This document shows positions 8,178 to 19,530 of a stretch of DNA of 51,723 bases, piece by piece (position 1 is the stretch's first letter; every line of letters begins with the position of its first letter). Location of the stretch: positions 1-51,723 of the forward strand of contig PBDY01000025.1 in assembly GCA_002717445.1 (NCBI GenBank), read 5' to 3'. The stretch is from Gammaproteobacteria bacterium (GTDB lineage Bacteria > Pseudomonadota > Gammaproteobacteria > Steroidobacterales > UBA11654). The notes beneath the pieces are model-generated. The model was not told the origin of the DNA and searched no databases. It worked only from the letters and a program-made list of their open reading frames with translations. The translations under genes were made by a program, and so were the position numbers.

Positions 8178-10988
8178 TTGATTTTTTAGGTACTTCCCTG
8201 TAAATGACTTTTTGTTCTTCGCAACGGATTCCGGCGTGCCTGATGCAATAATCATTCCTCCGTTTTCACCCCCCTCTGGACCTAGATCAATGATCCAGTC
8301 TGCAGTTTTAATAACATCCAAATTATGCTCAATGATGATCACGGTATTGCCTTCATCCTTAAGTCTATGCAGAACAGTTAGAAGCTGGCTTACATCATGG
8401 AAATGTAGTCCTGTTGTAGGTTCATCAAGCAGATAAAGAGTGTCTTTGTTGACCCTTTTAGACAATTCTTTGGATAGTTTTATTCTCTGCGCTTCTCCCC
8501 CTGAGAGGGTCACAGCATTTTGACCGAGTTTTATGTATCCCAAGCCAACATCTAGTAGTGTTTGTAATTTATGATGGATGTTAGGTATATGCTTAAAGAA
8601 ACCTGCTGCATCATCAATTGTCATATCCAATACTTCAAAAATATTCTTCCCTTTGTAAAGAATTTCAAGCGTTTCACGATTGAATCTTTTTCCTTTGCAG
8701 ACATCGCAAGTTACGTAAATGTCAGCTAGGAAGTTCATTTCAACTTTTATTAATCCACCGCCTTGACATGTTTCGCACCTTCCTCCTTTCACATTGAAGC
8801 TGAAACGCCCAGGCTTATAGCCTCTTGAGCGAGATTCTTGTGTGCCTGAAAATAACTCCCTAATAGGCGTGAATAAACCAGTGTATGTTGCCGGGTTTGA
8901 TCTTGGTGTCCTTCCAATTGGGCTTTGGCTGATATTGACTATTTTTTTCAATCGTTCAGCACCCTCAAGCACCTCATTATTTGTCAGATCATTAGGCTTA
9001 TTCTCCAGCTGAGTCCTAAGAAGTGGTTTTAAGGTGCCATTTATGAGTGTGGATTTGCCCGAGCCAGAAACACCGGTGATGCATGTTAAAACATTCAGAG
9101 GTATTTCTACATCAATGGACTTAAGATTATTGCGCTCAGCATTCAGCACCCTAAGGCATTCTTTTTTATTAAAGTTCAATCTTTTTTTCGGTATTTTTAT
9201 TTCTTTTGATCCATTAAGGTACTGAGCGGTCAATGAATTATTCTCTTTCAGTATGTCTTTTACACGACCTTGGCTTACGATGTATCCTCCCTCTTTTCCT
9301 GCGCCCGGACCAAGGTCAACCACATGATCCGATGACCTGATAACTTCTTCATCATGCTCTACAACAATTACAGTATTTCCAAGATCTCTCAATCTTGTCA
9401 GAGTATTAATAAGGCGCTGATTATCCCTTTGATGCAGTCCAATGGTTGGTTCATCGAGAATATACATAACACCAACCAATCCCGATCCAATTTGACTTGC
9501 TAATCTAATTCTCTGAGATTCTCCCCCCGATAAAGTTTCCGCACTTCTTTCTAAATTTAGGTAGTTGAGACCAACATTAGACAAGAACTCCAGTCTATCA
9601 ATGATTTCTTTGATGACCCCTTTAGCGATTTCACGTTTCGTGCCTTTCAGTTTTAGATCTTTAAAGTAAAACAATAATTCTTCAATATTCATTTGAGTAA
9701 GATCAGAAATTCTTTCTTTCTTTAAGAAAATATTGCGCGCACTCTTATTCAGTCTTGTTCCCCCGCAATTACCACATGGTTTTGTACTCATAAATTTAGA
9801 CAGCGCGTCTTTAACCCTTTGTGAATCTGTTTCTGTGTATCTTCTTTGAAGATTTGGAATAACTCCTTCGAATGCATGTTTTCTTCTGATTCTCTTTCCG
9901 CCCCTTCCAGGGTAAACAAAAGCTATTTTCTCATCTCCGCTTCCGTTGAGAAGCATTTCTTTTATTTCTTTATTGATATTTTTGTAGGGCACATCAATAT
10001 CAAAATCATAATGCTTAGATAGGTTTCTGATTAGATGGAAATAATAAAAATTTCTTCTATCCCATCCACGAATAGCGCCTTCGGAAATACTAAGATCTTC
10101 ATTTTTTATAACCAAATCTGGGCTGAAGAAGTGCTCAACCCCTAAACCATCACATTTTTCGCAAGCACCTGCTGGATTATTAAATGAAAAGGTTCTAGGC
10201 TCGAGCTCAGGTATTGAATAGCCACACTCAGGACAAGCAAATTTATTTGAAAAGAGGATGTCAATGGATAGATCATCAAGGGAGATTATTTTTGCGATTC
10301 CATTGGATAATTCCAGAGTTGTTTCTAATGATTCGCTGAGTCTATTTTTAATATCAGGTTTTATCATAAAACGATCAACCACGACTTCAATGGTGTTGTT
10401 TTTCTTTGCATCAATCTCCGGAAGGTCATCTATATCAAATACCTTCCCATTAATCCTGAGTCTGATGAATCCCCTGGATCTGATATTCTTAATTAACTCG
10501 ACATGTTCTCCTTTTCGATTATTAATAAGCGGAGCTACCAGTGCCATTCGAAGCTTATTCGGTAGCTTCATGATTTGATCTACCATCTCACTGACATTTT
10601 GGATTCCTAGCTTTCGATTATGAGCTGGGCAGTATGGGTCTCCGACTCTTGCATAAAGGAGCCTTAGATAATCATAGATTTCAGTTACAGTTCCGACTGT
10701 TGATCTAGGGTTATGCGAAGTTGTTTTTTGTTCAATTGAAATTGCTGGTGACAAGCCCTCAATAAGATCGACCTCTGGCTTTTCCATCATTGATAAGAAT
10801 TGTCTAGCGTATGCAGATAAGGATTCAACATATCTTCGCTGCCCCTCTGCATAAATCGTATCAAAAGCCAATGATGATTTACCAGATCCAGAAAGGCCAG
10901 TGATCACAATGAGATTATCTCTAGGGAGACTGACATTCAGATTCTTTAGGTTGTGCGTTCTTGCACCTTTTATTTCGATATTTTTCAT
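8169..10988 (-). CDS. uvrA: UvrABC excinuclease subunit A
   Basis: DNA-damage recognition ATPase of nucleotide excision repair. It loads UvrB at lesions. Length 939 residues (E. coli 940). It has two ABC ATPase modules: the first Walker A is GLSGSGKSS (residues 31-39) and the second is GVSGSGKST near residue 643. Both ABC signatures ([12 protein letters not shown] and [12 protein letters not shown]) and both DEPT Walker B motifs are present. Zinc modules are seen in [14 protein letters not shown]...CEKC and in CETCQGGG...CDVCKGK. It is divergent from ssb as in E. coli, and its stop overlaps the trpS stop region. Confidence 0.98.
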   Translation of the reverse strand: MKNIEIKGARTHNLKNLNVSLPRDNLIVITGLSGSGKSSLAFDTIYAEGQRRYVESLSAYARQFLSMMEKPEVDLIEGLSPAISIEQKTTSHNPRSTVGTVTEIYDYLRLLYARVGDPYCPAHNRKLGIQNVSEMVDQIMKLPNKLRMALVAPLINNRKGEHVELIKNIRSRGFIRLRINGKVFDIDDLPEIDAKKNNTIEVVVDRFMIKPDIKNRLSESLETTLELSNGIAKIISLDDLSIDILFSNKFACPECGYSIPELEPRTFSFNNPAGACEKCDGLGVEHFFSPDLVIKNEDLSISEGAIRGWDRRNFYYFHLIRNLSKHYDFDIDVPYKNINKEIKEMLLNGSGDEKIAFVYPGRGGKRIRRKHAFEGVIPNLQRRYTETDSQRVKDALSKFMSTKPCGNCGGTRLNKSARNIFLKKERISDLTQMNIEELLFYFKDLKLKGTKREIAKGVIKEIIDRLEFLSNVGLNYLNLERSAETLSGGESQRIRLASQIGSGLVGVMYILDEPTIGLHQRDNQRLINTLTRLRDLGNTVIVVEHDEEVIRSSDHVVDLGPGAGKEGGYIVSQGRVKDILKENNSLTAQYLNGSKEIKIPKKRLNFNKKECLRVLNAERNNLKSIDVEIPLNVLTCITGVSGSGKSTLINGTLKPLLRTQLENKPNDLTNNEVLEGAERLKKIVNISQSPIGRTPRSNPATYTGLFTPIRELFSGTQESRSRGYKPGRFSFNVKGGRCETCQGGGLIKVEMNFLADIYVTCDVCKGKRFNRETLEILYKGKNIFEVLDMTIDDAAGFFKHIPNIHHKLQTLLDVGLGYIKLGQNAVTLSGGEAQRIKLSKELSKRVNKDTLYLLDEPTTGLHFHDVSQLLTVLHRLKDEGNTVIIIEHNLDVIKTADWIIDLGPEGGENGGMIIASGTPESVAKNKKSFTGKYLKNQLT

Positions 10989-11040
10989 GTAAAAACCAAC
11001 CCACCATTGTAAATCTTTTTTTCTAATGGGGCGAAATTAA

Positions 11041-11056
11041 CTGCTTTTTGGTACAA
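11041..11056. promoter_or_regulatory. Weak candidate LexA (SOS) box between uvrA and ssb
   Basis: CTG at 11041-11043 and CAA at 11054-11056 are separated by ten bases, close to the LexA core CTG-N10-CAG, with one core mismatch and no T after CTG. It lies in the uvrA<>ssb divergent spacer, where E. coli has real SOS boxes, and it overlaps a candidate ssb -10 box. The match is poor and could be chance. No lexA gene is visible in the window. Confidence 0.2.
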
Positions 11057-11057
11057 T
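11052..11057 (+). promoter_or_regulatory. Candidate -10 box for the ssb-to-tdk gene series
   Basis: TACAAT (5 of 6 to TATAAT) lies 40 bases before the ssb ATG, in the 109-base spacer divergent from uvrA. No convincing -35 hexamer is seen at 16-18 bases. A mirror TACAAT on the minus strand (11011 down to 11006) could serve uvrA. ssb has a good AAGGAAA ribosome-binding site. Confidence 0.35.
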
Positions 11058-11097
11058 CTTTCCTGAAATATAGAAAATAGTTTTTAAGGAAATAGAT

Positions 11098-11529
11098 ATG
11101 GCTAGAGGTGTTAATAAAGTAATCATAGTTGGAAATCTTGGTGCTGATCCAGATACCAGATATATGCCTAGCGGAAATGCAGTCACTAACGTGAGCGTAG
11201 CAACATCTGAATCATGGAATGATAGAGACACAGGCGAAAGACAGGAAAAGACAGAATGGCACAGAGTTGTCTTTTTTGGAAAATTAGCAGAAATTGCCGA
11301 GCAGTATCTCAAAAAAGGATCCCAAGTTTATGTAGAAGGAAAACTTCAGACAAGAAAATGGGAAGATAAAGAGGGCAACGAGAGATGGACCACCGAGATC
11401 GTTGCAAATCAGATGGAGATGCTTGGCGATAGAATGAGTTCTGGCTCCAGTCAGCCAAATAATATGGACCAATCAACATCAAAATCAAATTTCAGTGATG
11501 ACGAATTTGATGACGATATACCGTTTTAA
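11098..11529 (+). CDS. ssb: Single-stranded DNA-binding protein
   Basis: Coats single-stranded DNA in replication, recombination and repair, and recruits partners through its C-terminal tip. It has an N-terminal OB fold (about residues 4-110; [20 protein letters not shown]) and a short glycine-poor, serine/asparagine-rich linker. It ends in the classic acidic tip DDDIPF. Its 143 residues make it shorter than the 178 of E. coli, mainly in the linker. AAGGAAA precedes the ATG by about seven bases. Confidence 0.97.
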   Translation: MARGVNKVIIVGNLGADPDTRYMPSGNAVTNVSVATSESWNDRDTGERQEKTEWHRVVFFGKLAEIAEQYLKKGSQVYVEGKLQTRKWEDKEGNERWTTEIVANQMEMLGDRMSSGSSQPNNMDQSTSKSNFSDDEFDDDIPF

Positions 11530-11547
11530 TTCATTGCACAAACCTCT

Positions 11548-12870
11548 GTGACAAAAAAAGTTTTCATTAAGTCATTTGGCTGCCAGATGAATGAGTACGA
11601 TTCATCAAAAATGGTAGACATGATGTGTAGTGAACGTAATATGCAACAAACAAAAGACCCTGCAGAAGCAGACTTAATTTTGCTAAACACTTGTTCGATC
11701 AGAGAAAAGCCACAAGAAAAAGTTTTTTCTCAGCTTGGACGCTGGAAACCTCTAAAGACCAATAATCCTGAACTTATTATTGGGGTGGGGGGCTGTGTCG
11801 CGAGCCAAGAGGGAAAGAATATCATTAAAAGGGCACCATATGTCGACATGGTATTCGGACCCCAAACTTTGCATCGATTGCCAAAGATGTATGATGATGC
11901 AGTCAAAACTAAGCTGCCTTCAATCGATACCTCATTTCCCAAAATTGAGAAATTCTCAAAGTTGCCAAATGCCTTAAGCGTTAACCCTTCTGCCTTTGTA
12001 TCCATAATGGAGGGATGCAGCAAGTTTTGCAGTTTCTGCGTTGTCCCATATACAAGAGGTTTGGAAGTAAGCCGTCCTCCAGAACAGATCCTAAATGAAA
12101 TTAAGAACTTATCTGAAAGAGGCGTGAGAGAAATAAACTTACTCGGTCAAAATGTGAATGCATATAGGGCAAAAGATATTCATGGCGCTAAGCTGCGTTT
12201 AGCAGACTTGCTCCAACTTGTTGCAGATATTAATGGAGTTGACCGAATCAGATTTACCACTTCACACCCGCTACAATTCACCGATGATTTGATCAGTTCT
12301 TTCGAAAATAAGAAGCTCGCAAACTATCTTCACCTCCCGGTTCAGAGTGGTTCGGACAGAATTCTGAAATTGATGGAACGCAAACATAAAGTCGAACTAT
12401 ATATAGATAGAATCGAGAAACTCAGAGCAATTCGTTCAGATATCAGCATTTCTTCTGATTTTATTGTTGGGTTTCCAGGTGAAACAAATGAGGATTTTGA
12501 GGAAACAATGAATCTGATCAATATTATTGGGTTTGATCAGTCCTTCAGCTTTATTTTTAGCTCAAGACCAAATACACCAGCAGCCGACATGTTTGATGAT
12601 GTTCCTTATGAGGAGAAACTCAGTCGCTTAAACAGATTACAGGCCTTAATCAATGTGAATGCCAATAAGATCAGCCAATCAATGATTGGAACTGAGCAAA
12701 ATGTTTTGGTTGAGAAGCAGTCAAAAAAAGATATTGGCCAGATCTCAGGTCGTACAGAGAATAATCGTTGGGTTAATTTTGATGGACCTGAGGATCTAAT
12801 TGGCAGTTTTGTCAATTTAACAATCACAGAAGCACTACCTAATTCACTCAGGGCCAGGCTGATCAATTGA
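11548..12870 (+). CDS. miaB: tRNA-2-methylthio-N6-isopentenyladenosine synthase MiaB
   Basis: Radical-SAM methylthiotransferase adding the 2-methylthio group to i6A37 of tRNA. The N-terminal UPF0004 domain carries cluster ligands Cys12, Cys49 and Cys83; the radical-SAM motif is Cys157-x3-Cys161-x2-Cys164 ([17 protein letters not shown]); a TRAM domain occupies the last 65 residues or so. Total 440 residues. The start is GTG at 11548 ([10 protein letters not shown] follows as in the family). It lies 18 bases after ssb and ahead of phoH, as in the usual miaB-ybeZ-ybeY cluster. Confidence 0.97.
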   Translation: MTKKVFIKSFGCQMNEYDSSKMVDMMCSERNMQQTKDPAEADLILLNTCSIREKPQEKVFSQLGRWKPLKTNNPELIIGVGGCVASQEGKNIIKRAPYVDMVFGPQTLHRLPKMYDDAVKTKLPSIDTSFPKIEKFSKLPNALSVNPSAFVSIMEGCSKFCSFCVVPYTRGLEVSRPPEQILNEIKNLSERGVREINLLGQNVNAYRAKDIHGAKLRLADLLQLVADINGVDRIRFTTSHPLQFTDDLISSFENKKLANYLHLPVQSGSDRILKLMERKHKVELYIDRIEKLRAIRSDISISSDFIVGFPGETNEDFEETMNLINIIGFDQSFSFIFSSRPNTPAADMFDDVPYEEKLSRLNRLQALINVNANKISQSMIGTEQNVLVEKQSKKDIGQISGRTENNRWVNFDGPEDLIGSFVNLTITEALPNSLRARLIN

Positions 12871-13829
12871 AAACATCAACATTAGAATTTGAAATCAATC
12901 CCATCGATAACTCTATACTGGCAAATTTATTGGGCACATTTGACAGCAATATTCGATCGATTGAGAATGAGTTAAATATACAGATCAAAAACCGAGGCAA
13001 TTTATTTTTACTTGAAGGCCAGGAAAGGAAGCTACCATTGGGAGAAAGAATCCTTCTGGAGTTACATTCCATTGCAAGCAAAGAAAGCATAGATAAAGAA
13101 AAAGTTCATTTTGTAATTAAAAAGATTATGAGTCATCAAGAAAATTCATTTTCATCCAACGATCAACCGACAAATATCAAAACACCTCTCAGGGAAATAC
13201 AAACTCGAAATCTGAATCAGTTTGAGTATATTCAATCCATCAGAAATCATGATATAACATTTGGCATTGGCCCAGCTGGCACAGGCAAAACTTATCTGGC
13301 AGTTGCAGCAGCCATTGAATCCCTTCAAAGGCAGGATGTACAGAGAATCATTTTGGTAAGACCTGCGGTTGAAGCTGGAGAGAATCTCGGATTTCTTCCA
13401 GGTGATCTATCTCAGAAAGTTGATCCATATTTAAGGCCAATGTATGACGCTCTTTATGAAATGTTGGGATATGAACAAGTCTCAAGCTTAATTGAGAGAA
13501 GGACAATTGAGCTAGCACCATTGGCGTTTATGAGAGGCCGATCTTTGAATGAAAGCTTTATTATTTTAGATGAAGCACAAAATACAACAATAGAGCAAAT
13601 GAAAATGTTCTTAACCAGAATGGGTTTTGGCTCTAAATCTGTGGTCAATGGAGACATTACTCAAATAGATCTGCCTATTGAAAAGAAATCCGGCCTTGAG
13701 CATGCGTTAAATGTTGTAACAAATATTGAAAAAATTGCTTCTGTGCATTTTTCACACAAAGATATTGTCAGACATCGAATCGTGCAAGAGATTGTAGAAG
13801 CTTATCAGAAGCACAAAGATAGAAAATGA
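12867..13829 (+). CDS. ybeZ: PhoH-like ATPase (YbeZ)
   Basis: PhoH-family NTPase, partner of the endoribonuclease YbeY in ribosome quality control and 16S maturation. Walker A GPAGTGKT is at residues 135-142 and the Walker B-type LDEAQ at 234-238. An N-terminal region of about 100 residues precedes the PhoH domain. Its 320 residues are near the E. coli YbeZ length. The start is TTG at 12867, overlapping the miaB TGA (TTGA). No alternative ATG keeps the conserved N-terminal region, so coupling with miaB is likely. Confidence 0.95.
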   Translation: MKTSTLEFEINPIDNSILANLLGTFDSNIRSIENELNIQIKNRGNLFLLEGQERKLPLGERILLELHSIASKESIDKEKVHFVIKKIMSHQENSFSSNDQPTNIKTPLREIQTRNLNQFEYIQSIRNHDITFGIGPAGTGKTYLAVAAAIESLQRQDVQRIILVRPAVEAGENLGFLPGDLSQKVDPYLRPMYDALYEMLGYEQVSSLIERRTIELAPLAFMRGRSLNESFIILDEAQNTTIEQMKMFLTRMGFGSKSVVNGDITQIDLPIEKKSGLEHALNVVTNIEKIASVHFSHKDIVRHRIVQEIVEAYQKHKDRK

Positions 13830-14293
13830 CGATTTCTGCGTCGAATATCGAGATACAGTCAGTTCATAGGATTCCAAAAAGCGTATCAGAGGATTTTATT
13901 AAGGATGCGATATTGATTGCTTATAATGAGTCAAGAAGGGTTTATGATTTTGATGTTTCTGTCAATGTAAGGATTGTAGGAATAGATGAAGGGACAGAGA
14001 TAAATAAAGAGTTTAAGCAGAAGGATGCACCGACCAATGTTCTTGCTTTCGTAGGTGATCCAGATAAAGAAAATGATTTGGGAATCGATGCACCGTCACT
14101 AGGGGATATCGTTGTTTGTTATCCTGTGGTAGAAAAAGAGTCAGATGAATTAAAAAAAAGAGTTGAATACCATTTTGTGAATATGATCATACACGGCTTT
14201 CTTCATTTAATGGGATACGACCATCAGGATGATCAGCAGGAGCATGAGATGAATGAGTTAACCAACAAAGTACTAAGGTCGATGATGTCATGA
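13826..14293 (+). CDS. ybeY: Endoribonuclease YbeY (rRNA maturation factor)
   Basis: Single-strand-specific metallo-endoribonuclease needed for 16S rRNA 3' maturation and ribosome quality control. The zinc site HGFLHLMGYDH is present: His123, His127 and His133. Length 155 residues as in E. coli. ATGA overlap with ybeZ and a four-base overlap with corC downstream give a tightly coupled set. Confidence 0.97.
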   Translation: MTISASNIEIQSVHRIPKSVSEDFIKDAILIAYNESRRVYDFDVSVNVRIVGIDEGTEINKEFKQKDAPTNVLAFVGDPDKENDLGIDAPSLGDIVVCYPVVEKESDELKKRVEYHFVNMIIHGFLHLMGYDHQDDQQEHEMNELTNKVLRSMMS

Positions 14294-15090
14294 ATTTAAT
14301 TGAAAGTTTCAAAGGTTTTTTTGTAAAAAATAAGAATGATTCAGATGGTTTTTATTCGCTCATTCGTTCAGAGAAATGGGGCGACTTATTGGGTAAAGAC
14401 CAGATTAAGATGATTGAAGGTGTCATTGAAGTTTCAAATCTCCAAGTCAGGGACGTAATGATACCGCGATCGAGCATGATCCTTCTGGAAGAAGAGATGG
14501 GCATTGATCAAATGCTTCAAATAATTATCGACTCAGGACATTCGAGGTTCCCTGTGATTGGGGACAATAAGGACGAGGTGACCGGGATCCTGCTCGCAAA
14601 AGATCTTTTGCGTTTTTCCCAAACAAAAGAAGCTGATTTCCAGCTAAAGAAATATCTAAGGACTGCAACATTCATCCCCGAAAGCAAGCAATTACAAATT
14701 CTTTTGAAGGAATTCAGAAAAAGCAGAAACCACATGGCAATCGTTGTTGATGAATATGGAAGAACAGCAGGGTTGCTTACGATTGAAGATGTATTAGAGC
14801 AAATCGTAGGGGACATTGAGGATGAGTATGATCCTCAAGATTTACCAATGATTAAGGAGATTGGACACAAGAAATATATTGTTGAAGCCCTGATAAGAGT
14901 CGAAGATTTTAATGAGTATTTCGAGACCGAATTTCTAGATGAAGACTATGACACACTTGGCGGTATGTTGATTAAAATGCAAGGTAAGCTTCCTGGAGTT
15001 GAGGAAATCATTAATGTTGACAATTGTTCTTTCAGAATCCTTGAAGCTGATGACAGAAGATTATCAAGCATCGAGGTTATTCTAGATTGA
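14290..15090 (+). CDS. corC: CorC/YbeX-family CBS-domain protein
   Basis: Cytoplasmic CBS-pair protein associated with magnesium/cobalt homeostasis and, in recent work on YbeX, with ribosome physiology. The two CBS motifs span about residues 50-170 (VRDVMIPRSSM, HSRFPVIGDN, NHMAIVVDEYGRTAGLLTIEDVLEQIVGDIEDE read in parts), followed by the CorC_HlyC domain at about 185-266. Length 266 residues. It has no membrane DUF21 domain, so it is the short CorC type. It overlaps ybeY (ATGA) and feeds into lnt. Confidence 0.93.
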   Translation: MNLIESFKGFFVKNKNDSDGFYSLIRSEKWGDLLGKDQIKMIEGVIEVSNLQVRDVMIPRSSMILLEEEMGIDQMLQIIIDSGHSRFPVIGDNKDEVTGILLAKDLLRFSQTKEADFQLKKYLRTATFIPESKQLQILLKEFRKSRNHMAIVVDEYGRTAGLLTIEDVLEQIVGDIEDEYDPQDLPMIKEIGHKKYIVEALIRVEDFNEYFETEFLDEDYDTLGGMLIKMQGKLPGVEEIINVDNCSFRILEADDRRLSSIEVILD

Positions 15091-16586
15091 TTCATCGATT
15101 ATCAGATTCTAAGTTATGTTTTAGTTCTCTTATCTTATCACTGGCTTACTTGCTTGGTTTTGAACCATTTGGATACAGATTTATAGGATTACTCAGCGTC
15201 TCTATTTTATTTTACTTCGCATTAAAACTTGAAGAGAGGAAGGCCGCATTATTATTTTTTCTTTTTGGATTCTTCCTTTATTGCTTTGGATTGTATTGGC
15301 TATATATCAGTATCCATACCGTGAGTGGAGCACCTAAAGTTTTGGCCCTCGTTCTCATAGGGCTTTTGTCTGTTTATCTTTCTTTTTTTCATTCAGTGTT
15401 TGGTTTTTTTTTCGTAAAGCTTCATAGGAAGATCTCTAATGAATGGATCTCACTTCTCTTTATTGCGCCTTCCCTTTGGGTATTATTGGAAATCACGAGA
15501 GGATATTTATTAACGGGCTTTCCTTGGTTTAGCTTGGGCTATATGGAGAGTGCGAGACTTATCTCCAGTTGGGCACCAATTGGTGGTGTATATTTGGTGT
15601 CACTGATTATGGCCATGATGGCATCTGCAATCCTATTGATTTTTCTAAAAAAGAGGGTGATAGGCAGCTCAATCATCATTATTGCCATCGTTTCTAGTTA
15701 TTTTCTCAGCATGCATGATTGGACTATCAGATCCATTGAATCTCCATTTAGAGTAGCGCTTGTTCAAGGAAATATTCAACAGGATAGGAAGTGGTTAAAA
15801 AGTGAATTTGAAAATACACTCACTCACTATGCTTCCAGTTTGGAGGATTTAGAAGGCATTGATTTGGTGATATGGCCTGAGGTAGCGATTCCATCTCTAA
15901 AGAGGAATGTCGAAAGTTACTTGCAGTATCTTGAAACACAAATGATAGAGAAAGACATAAGGATGTTGATCTTGGGTATTAACACACAGGATGACAGTGG
16001 ACGAGTCTATAATTCCATGATCAGCTTAGGTGCAGAGAAGAATATCTATCAAAAGAGACATTTAGTGCCTTTTGGAGAGTATTTTCCTGTGACAGAAAGG
16101 ATTCGCTCTTGGATGCGATCTATGAATCTGCCAAGCAGAGATATCTCTCAGGGTGACAATAAACAAGAGCACTTTCATTTGGGCGATCTCAGTATGGCTC
16201 CATCGATATGTTATGAGGATATTTTTGGTTCTGACTTACTGGATTTTTTCCCTCAATCGGATGTACTAATAAATATTACGAACAATGCTTGGTTTGGTCA
16301 GTCAATTGCTTCTGCACAGCATTTGCAAATGTCTAGAATGAGAGCAATCGAGAGCGGCAGGTACCTCCTGCGATCGACCAATACAGGAATCAGTGCGATC
16401 ATTGACCCAAAGGGAAAGATGCAGGTAACCTCTAGGCCCTATGAATACTCAGTTATCACGGGCAATTTTTTTCCAATGGAGGGCCGAACCTTGTATATGT
16501 TATGGGGAGACGCTTTTTCATTGCTTCTTAGTATTTTCCTTATGACAATGGGGGCAATAATAGGTATGCTTCGTTTTAAAAATTAA
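15087..16586 (+). CDS. lnt: Apolipoprotein N-acyltransferase
   Basis: Inner-membrane enzyme that adds the third acyl chain to the N-terminal cysteine of lipoproteins. About six membrane helices fill residues 10-205 and a C-terminal helix lies near 475-495. Between them sits a periplasmic nitrilase domain with catalytic Glu255, Lys313 and Cys365 ([18 protein letters not shown]). Length 499 residues, close to the E. coli 512. The start is TTG at 15087, overlapping the corC TGA as TTGA. Neighbours corC and leuS-lptE match other gammaproteobacteria. Confidence 0.96.
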   Translation: MIHRLSDSKLCFSSLILSLAYLLGFEPFGYRFIGLLSVSILFYFALKLEERKAALLFFLFGFFLYCFGLYWLYISIHTVSGAPKVLALVLIGLLSVYLSFFHSVFGFFFVKLHRKISNEWISLLFIAPSLWVLLEITRGYLLTGFPWFSLGYMESARLISSWAPIGGVYLVSLIMAMMASAILLIFLKKRVIGSSIIIIAIVSSYFLSMHDWTIRSIESPFRVALVQGNIQQDRKWLKSEFENTLTHYASSLEDLEGIDLVIWPEVAIPSLKRNVESYLQYLETQMIEKDIRMLILGINTQDDSGRVYNSMISLGAEKNIYQKRHLVPFGEYFPVTERIRSWMRSMNLPSRDISQGDNKQEHFHLGDLSMAPSICYEDIFGSDLLDFFPQSDVLINITNNAWFGQSIASAQHLQMSRMRAIESGRYLLRSTNTGISAIIDPKGKMQVTSRPYEYSVITGNFFPMEGRTLYMLWGDAFSLLLSIFLMTMGAIIGMLRFKN

Positions 16587-16588
16587 TA

Positions 16589-19042
16589 ATGATCGATTCA
16601 AAATATAATCCTAAAGAAATCGAAGATTCAGCCCAGAGCTATTGGGAGGATCAGAGAGTTTTTGAATCAAAAGAAGACCAGAAAAAAGAGAAATATTACT
16701 GTCTTTGCATGTTTCCTTACCCAAGTGGACGATTACACATGGGTCACGTTAGAAACTATACAATTGGTGATGTCGTTTCAAGATATCAAAGGATGCAAGG
16801 TAAAAATGTCTTACAACCTATGGGATGGGATGCTTTTGGTTTGCCTGCCGAAGGTGCAGCAATAAAAAATAACATGGCACCATCAAACTGGACCAAGCAA
16901 AACATCGATTACATGAAGCATCAGTTAAAGATGCTTGGCTTTGGATATGATTGGAGTCGCGAGCTTGCTACTTGTGATCCCGATTATTACAAATGGGAGC
17001 AATGGATGTTTACTCGTTTGTTTGAGAAGGGCATTGCATATCGAAGTAGCGCTTTAGTCAATTGGGATCCTGTAGAAAACACGGTGCTTGCAAATGAGCA
17101 AGTGATTGACGGAAAAGGTTGGCGATCGGGAGCGACCATAGAGCGTCGAAATATGCCTCAATGGTTTCTTAGGATAACGGATTACTGCGAGGAGTTGCTT
17201 GAAGGGTTGGATGATCTTGACTGGCCAGAACAAGTCAAAGTAATGCAAAGGAATTGGATTGGTAGATCAGAAGGCCATGAAATAGATTTCGAAGTTCCAC
17301 GCTTAGGGACAAGCATTCGAGTCTACACCACAAGAACAGACACCCTTTTTGGCGCAACCTATCTTGCGTTAGCGCCAGAGCATCCCATAGTTCAACAAAG
17401 AGCCAGCAACGATGAGAGTGTCCAACAATTTTTAGAAGATACAAAATCACAAGCAGTATCTGAGGAAGCATTTGAGAAAATGGAAAAAAAAGGCATTTCT
17501 CTTGGCCTTAATGCAGTAAACCCCATTAATGGTAAAGAGGTTCCGGTGTGGACGGCTAACTTTGTGCTCATGACTTATGGAACCGGCTCAATTATGTCTG
17601 TGCCTGCCCATGATCAGAGGGATCATGATTTTGCCAAAAAATATGATTTGCCCATACAGCCGGTGATTAGACCTGTTGAGAAAGATTTAGATCATGATTT
17701 CAGCAAAGAAGCTTACACTGAAGAAGGAATTCTTTTTAACTCTGGCGATTACAATGGAGTTGACTCGGGAGCTGCAAAAGATCAGATCGGAGAAACGCTT
17801 TCTGATAAGAGTGCGGCACAGAAAGTCATTAATTATCGTTTAAGAGATTGGTTGGTTTCTAGGCAACGATATTGGGGGGCTCCGATTCCAGTACTTTCAG
17901 ATGAGCATGGAGGTCTTGTGCCAGAATCTGATGAAAACCTTCCTGTTGCTTTACCAGAGGAAGTTGAATTTGATGGAGTTCGTTCCCCACTGAAGGCAAT
18001 GAGTGATTTTTATGAGGTGAATGATAGAGATATACCATTGGTTCGAGAAACAGATACTTTCGATACATTTATGGAGTCTTCTTGGTATTACGCTCGATTT
18101 TGCTCGAGTGATTCCGATGAAGCCATGTTGGATGAAAGAGCCAAATATTGGCTTCCAGTTGATCTATACATCGGAGGAATCGAGCATGCAATCTTACATC
18201 TTCTCTACGCAAGGTTTTATCATAGACTGCTTCGAGATGAGGGACTGGTTGAAGGAAATGAGCCTTTTAAAAGGCTTTTAACTCAAGGCATGGTTCTTAA
18301 CGATGGTGCTAAGATGTCAAAATCACTTGGCAATACAGTCGATCCAGAGGAAATGATTCAGAATTATGGTGCAGATACAGTTCGCTTATTCATGATGTTT
18401 ACGTCTCCGCCAGAACAGTCACTAGAGTGGTCAGATAAAGCCATTAATGGTTCATATAGATTTTTAAAGAAGTTATGGAAGCTGATAAAGACTCATCAAG
18501 AATCAATAAAAGATATTCCTTCTATTTCTTTAGATGATGAGTTTAATGAAAGCCAAAATAAGTTAAGAAGAAAAACACATCAAACAATTTCTAAGGTCAC
18601 AGATGACATTGGAAGAAGATATACCTTCAATACCGCCATTGCAGCCGTCATGGAGCTAGTCAATGAGGTTTCTGCTTTCAATCTTAATGATGAATTAGAT
18701 CGCCAGGTGATTAAGGAAGCAATAGAAAGCATACTTCTATTGCTCTCTCCAATTGTTCCGCATATTTGTCACCAGCTTTGGTTAGACATAAATCAAGCTG
18801 AGCCAATCATTGATGCAGAATGGCCAATATTTGATCCCAGTCTTTTGAAAAGTCAGACATCATTGGTTGTCATACAGGTGAATGGTAAATTGAGATCCAA
18901 GCTTGAAGTTGATGTTTCAATCAGTGAGGATGATTTGAAATCAATGGCATTGTCTGATGACAAGGTTATGCGTTTTATTGAGGGAAAGGAAATAAAGAAA
19001 ATCATCGTCATACCTGAAAAGTTGGTTAACATCGTAGTTTAG
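16589..19042 (+). CDS. leuS: Leucyl-tRNA synthetase
   Basis: Class Ia synthetase charging tRNA-Leu, with a CP1 editing domain (about residues 220-410). HIGH appears as HMGH at 50-53 and KMSKS at 575-579 ([10 protein letters not shown]). The catalytic-core blocks [17 protein letters not shown] and ESSWYYARF are present. Length 817 residues (E. coli 860). It starts two bases after lnt. Its TAG stop overlaps the lptE GTG start by one base. Confidence 0.98.
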   Translation: MIDSKYNPKEIEDSAQSYWEDQRVFESKEDQKKEKYYCLCMFPYPSGRLHMGHVRNYTIGDVVSRYQRMQGKNVLQPMGWDAFGLPAEGAAIKNNMAPSNWTKQNIDYMKHQLKMLGFGYDWSRELATCDPDYYKWEQWMFTRLFEKGIAYRSSALVNWDPVENTVLANEQVIDGKGWRSGATIERRNMPQWFLRITDYCEELLEGLDDLDWPEQVKVMQRNWIGRSEGHEIDFEVPRLGTSIRVYTTRTDTLFGATYLALAPEHPIVQQRASNDESVQQFLEDTKSQAVSEEAFEKMEKKGISLGLNAVNPINGKEVPVWTANFVLMTYGTGSIMSVPAHDQRDHDFAKKYDLPIQPVIRPVEKDLDHDFSKEAYTEEGILFNSGDYNGVDSGAAKDQIGETLSDKSAAQKVINYRLRDWLVSRQRYWGAPIPVLSDEHGGLVPESDENLPVALPEEVEFDGVRSPLKAMSDFYEVNDRDIPLVRETDTFDTFMESSWYYARFCSSDSDEAMLDERAKYWLPVDLYIGGIEHAILHLLYARFYHRLLRDEGLVEGNEPFKRLLTQGMVLNDGAKMSKSLGNTVDPEEMIQNYGADTVRLFMMFTSPPEQSLEWSDKAINGSYRFLKKLWKLIKTHQESIKDIPSISLDDEFNESQNKLRRKTHQTISKVTDDIGRRYTFNTAIAAVMELVNEVSAFNLNDELDRQVIKEAIESILLLLSPIVPHICHQLWLDINQAEPIIDAEWPIFDPSLLKSQTSLVVIQVNGKLRSKLEVDVSISEDDLKSMALSDDKVMRFIEGKEIKKIIVIPEKLVNIVV

Positions 19043-19530
19043 TGGGAAATTTAAAAAAATCGTTGATCATTCCATTGTGCTTAATAGCATTTTCATGCGG
19101 CTATCAATTACAGGACACATCGTCTTTAGCCAGTAAAACAGGCAGTATCTTCATTGAGACAAATGATCGTTACTCACCTTTTTATAAAGTTTTAAAAAGC
19201 ACATTAAAATCAAACGGCATTCCTTTGTCTGAAAGCAGATCGGCAGCAAATACAATCATTGTGATTAATAATGATGATTTTAGGGAAAGAGTAATCACTG
19301 TCTCATCTTCAAATTATCCAAAAGAATATGAAATAAATTTAGAAGTGACATGGTCTATGATTCATCAAAATGAGAGCATTATTGAGAATGCCAAATACAA
19401 AGAAGCGGGAGACTATAGCTTTGATAGGAGTCAAATACTAGGAAAGGTCAAAGAATCGAACTTTATTAAAGAGTCGCTCGCTGAGCAAGTCGTAGAGAAG
19501 ATTCTATTAAGAATGAACGAGGTATCATGA
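19042..19530 (+). CDS. lptE: LPS-assembly lipoprotein LptE
   Basis: Outer-membrane lipoprotein that plugs and assembles the LptD lipopolysaccharide translocon. A signal peptide runs to Cys19 (IAFSC, an imperfect lipobox), followed by GYQLQD, which matches the CGWHLRD start of mature E. coli LptE. Length 162 residues. The start is GTG at 19042, overlapping the leuS stop. Position after leuS is the conserved one, but holA does not follow: tdk does. Confidence 0.88.
   Translation: MGNLKKSLIIPLCLIAFSCGYQLQDTSSLASKTGSIFIETNDRYSPFYKVLKSTLKSNGIPLSESRSAANTIIVINNDDFRERVITVSSSNYPKEYEINLEVTWSMIHQNESIIENAKYKEAGDYSFDRSQILGKVKESNFIKESLAEQVVEKILLRMNEVS

Noticed and set aside
10258-10578. 106-residue plus-strand frame inside uvrA
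   Set aside because: Antisense to strongly conserved uvrA coding sequence, with serine/isoleucine-rich composition typical of a reverse-strand shadow and no start signal.
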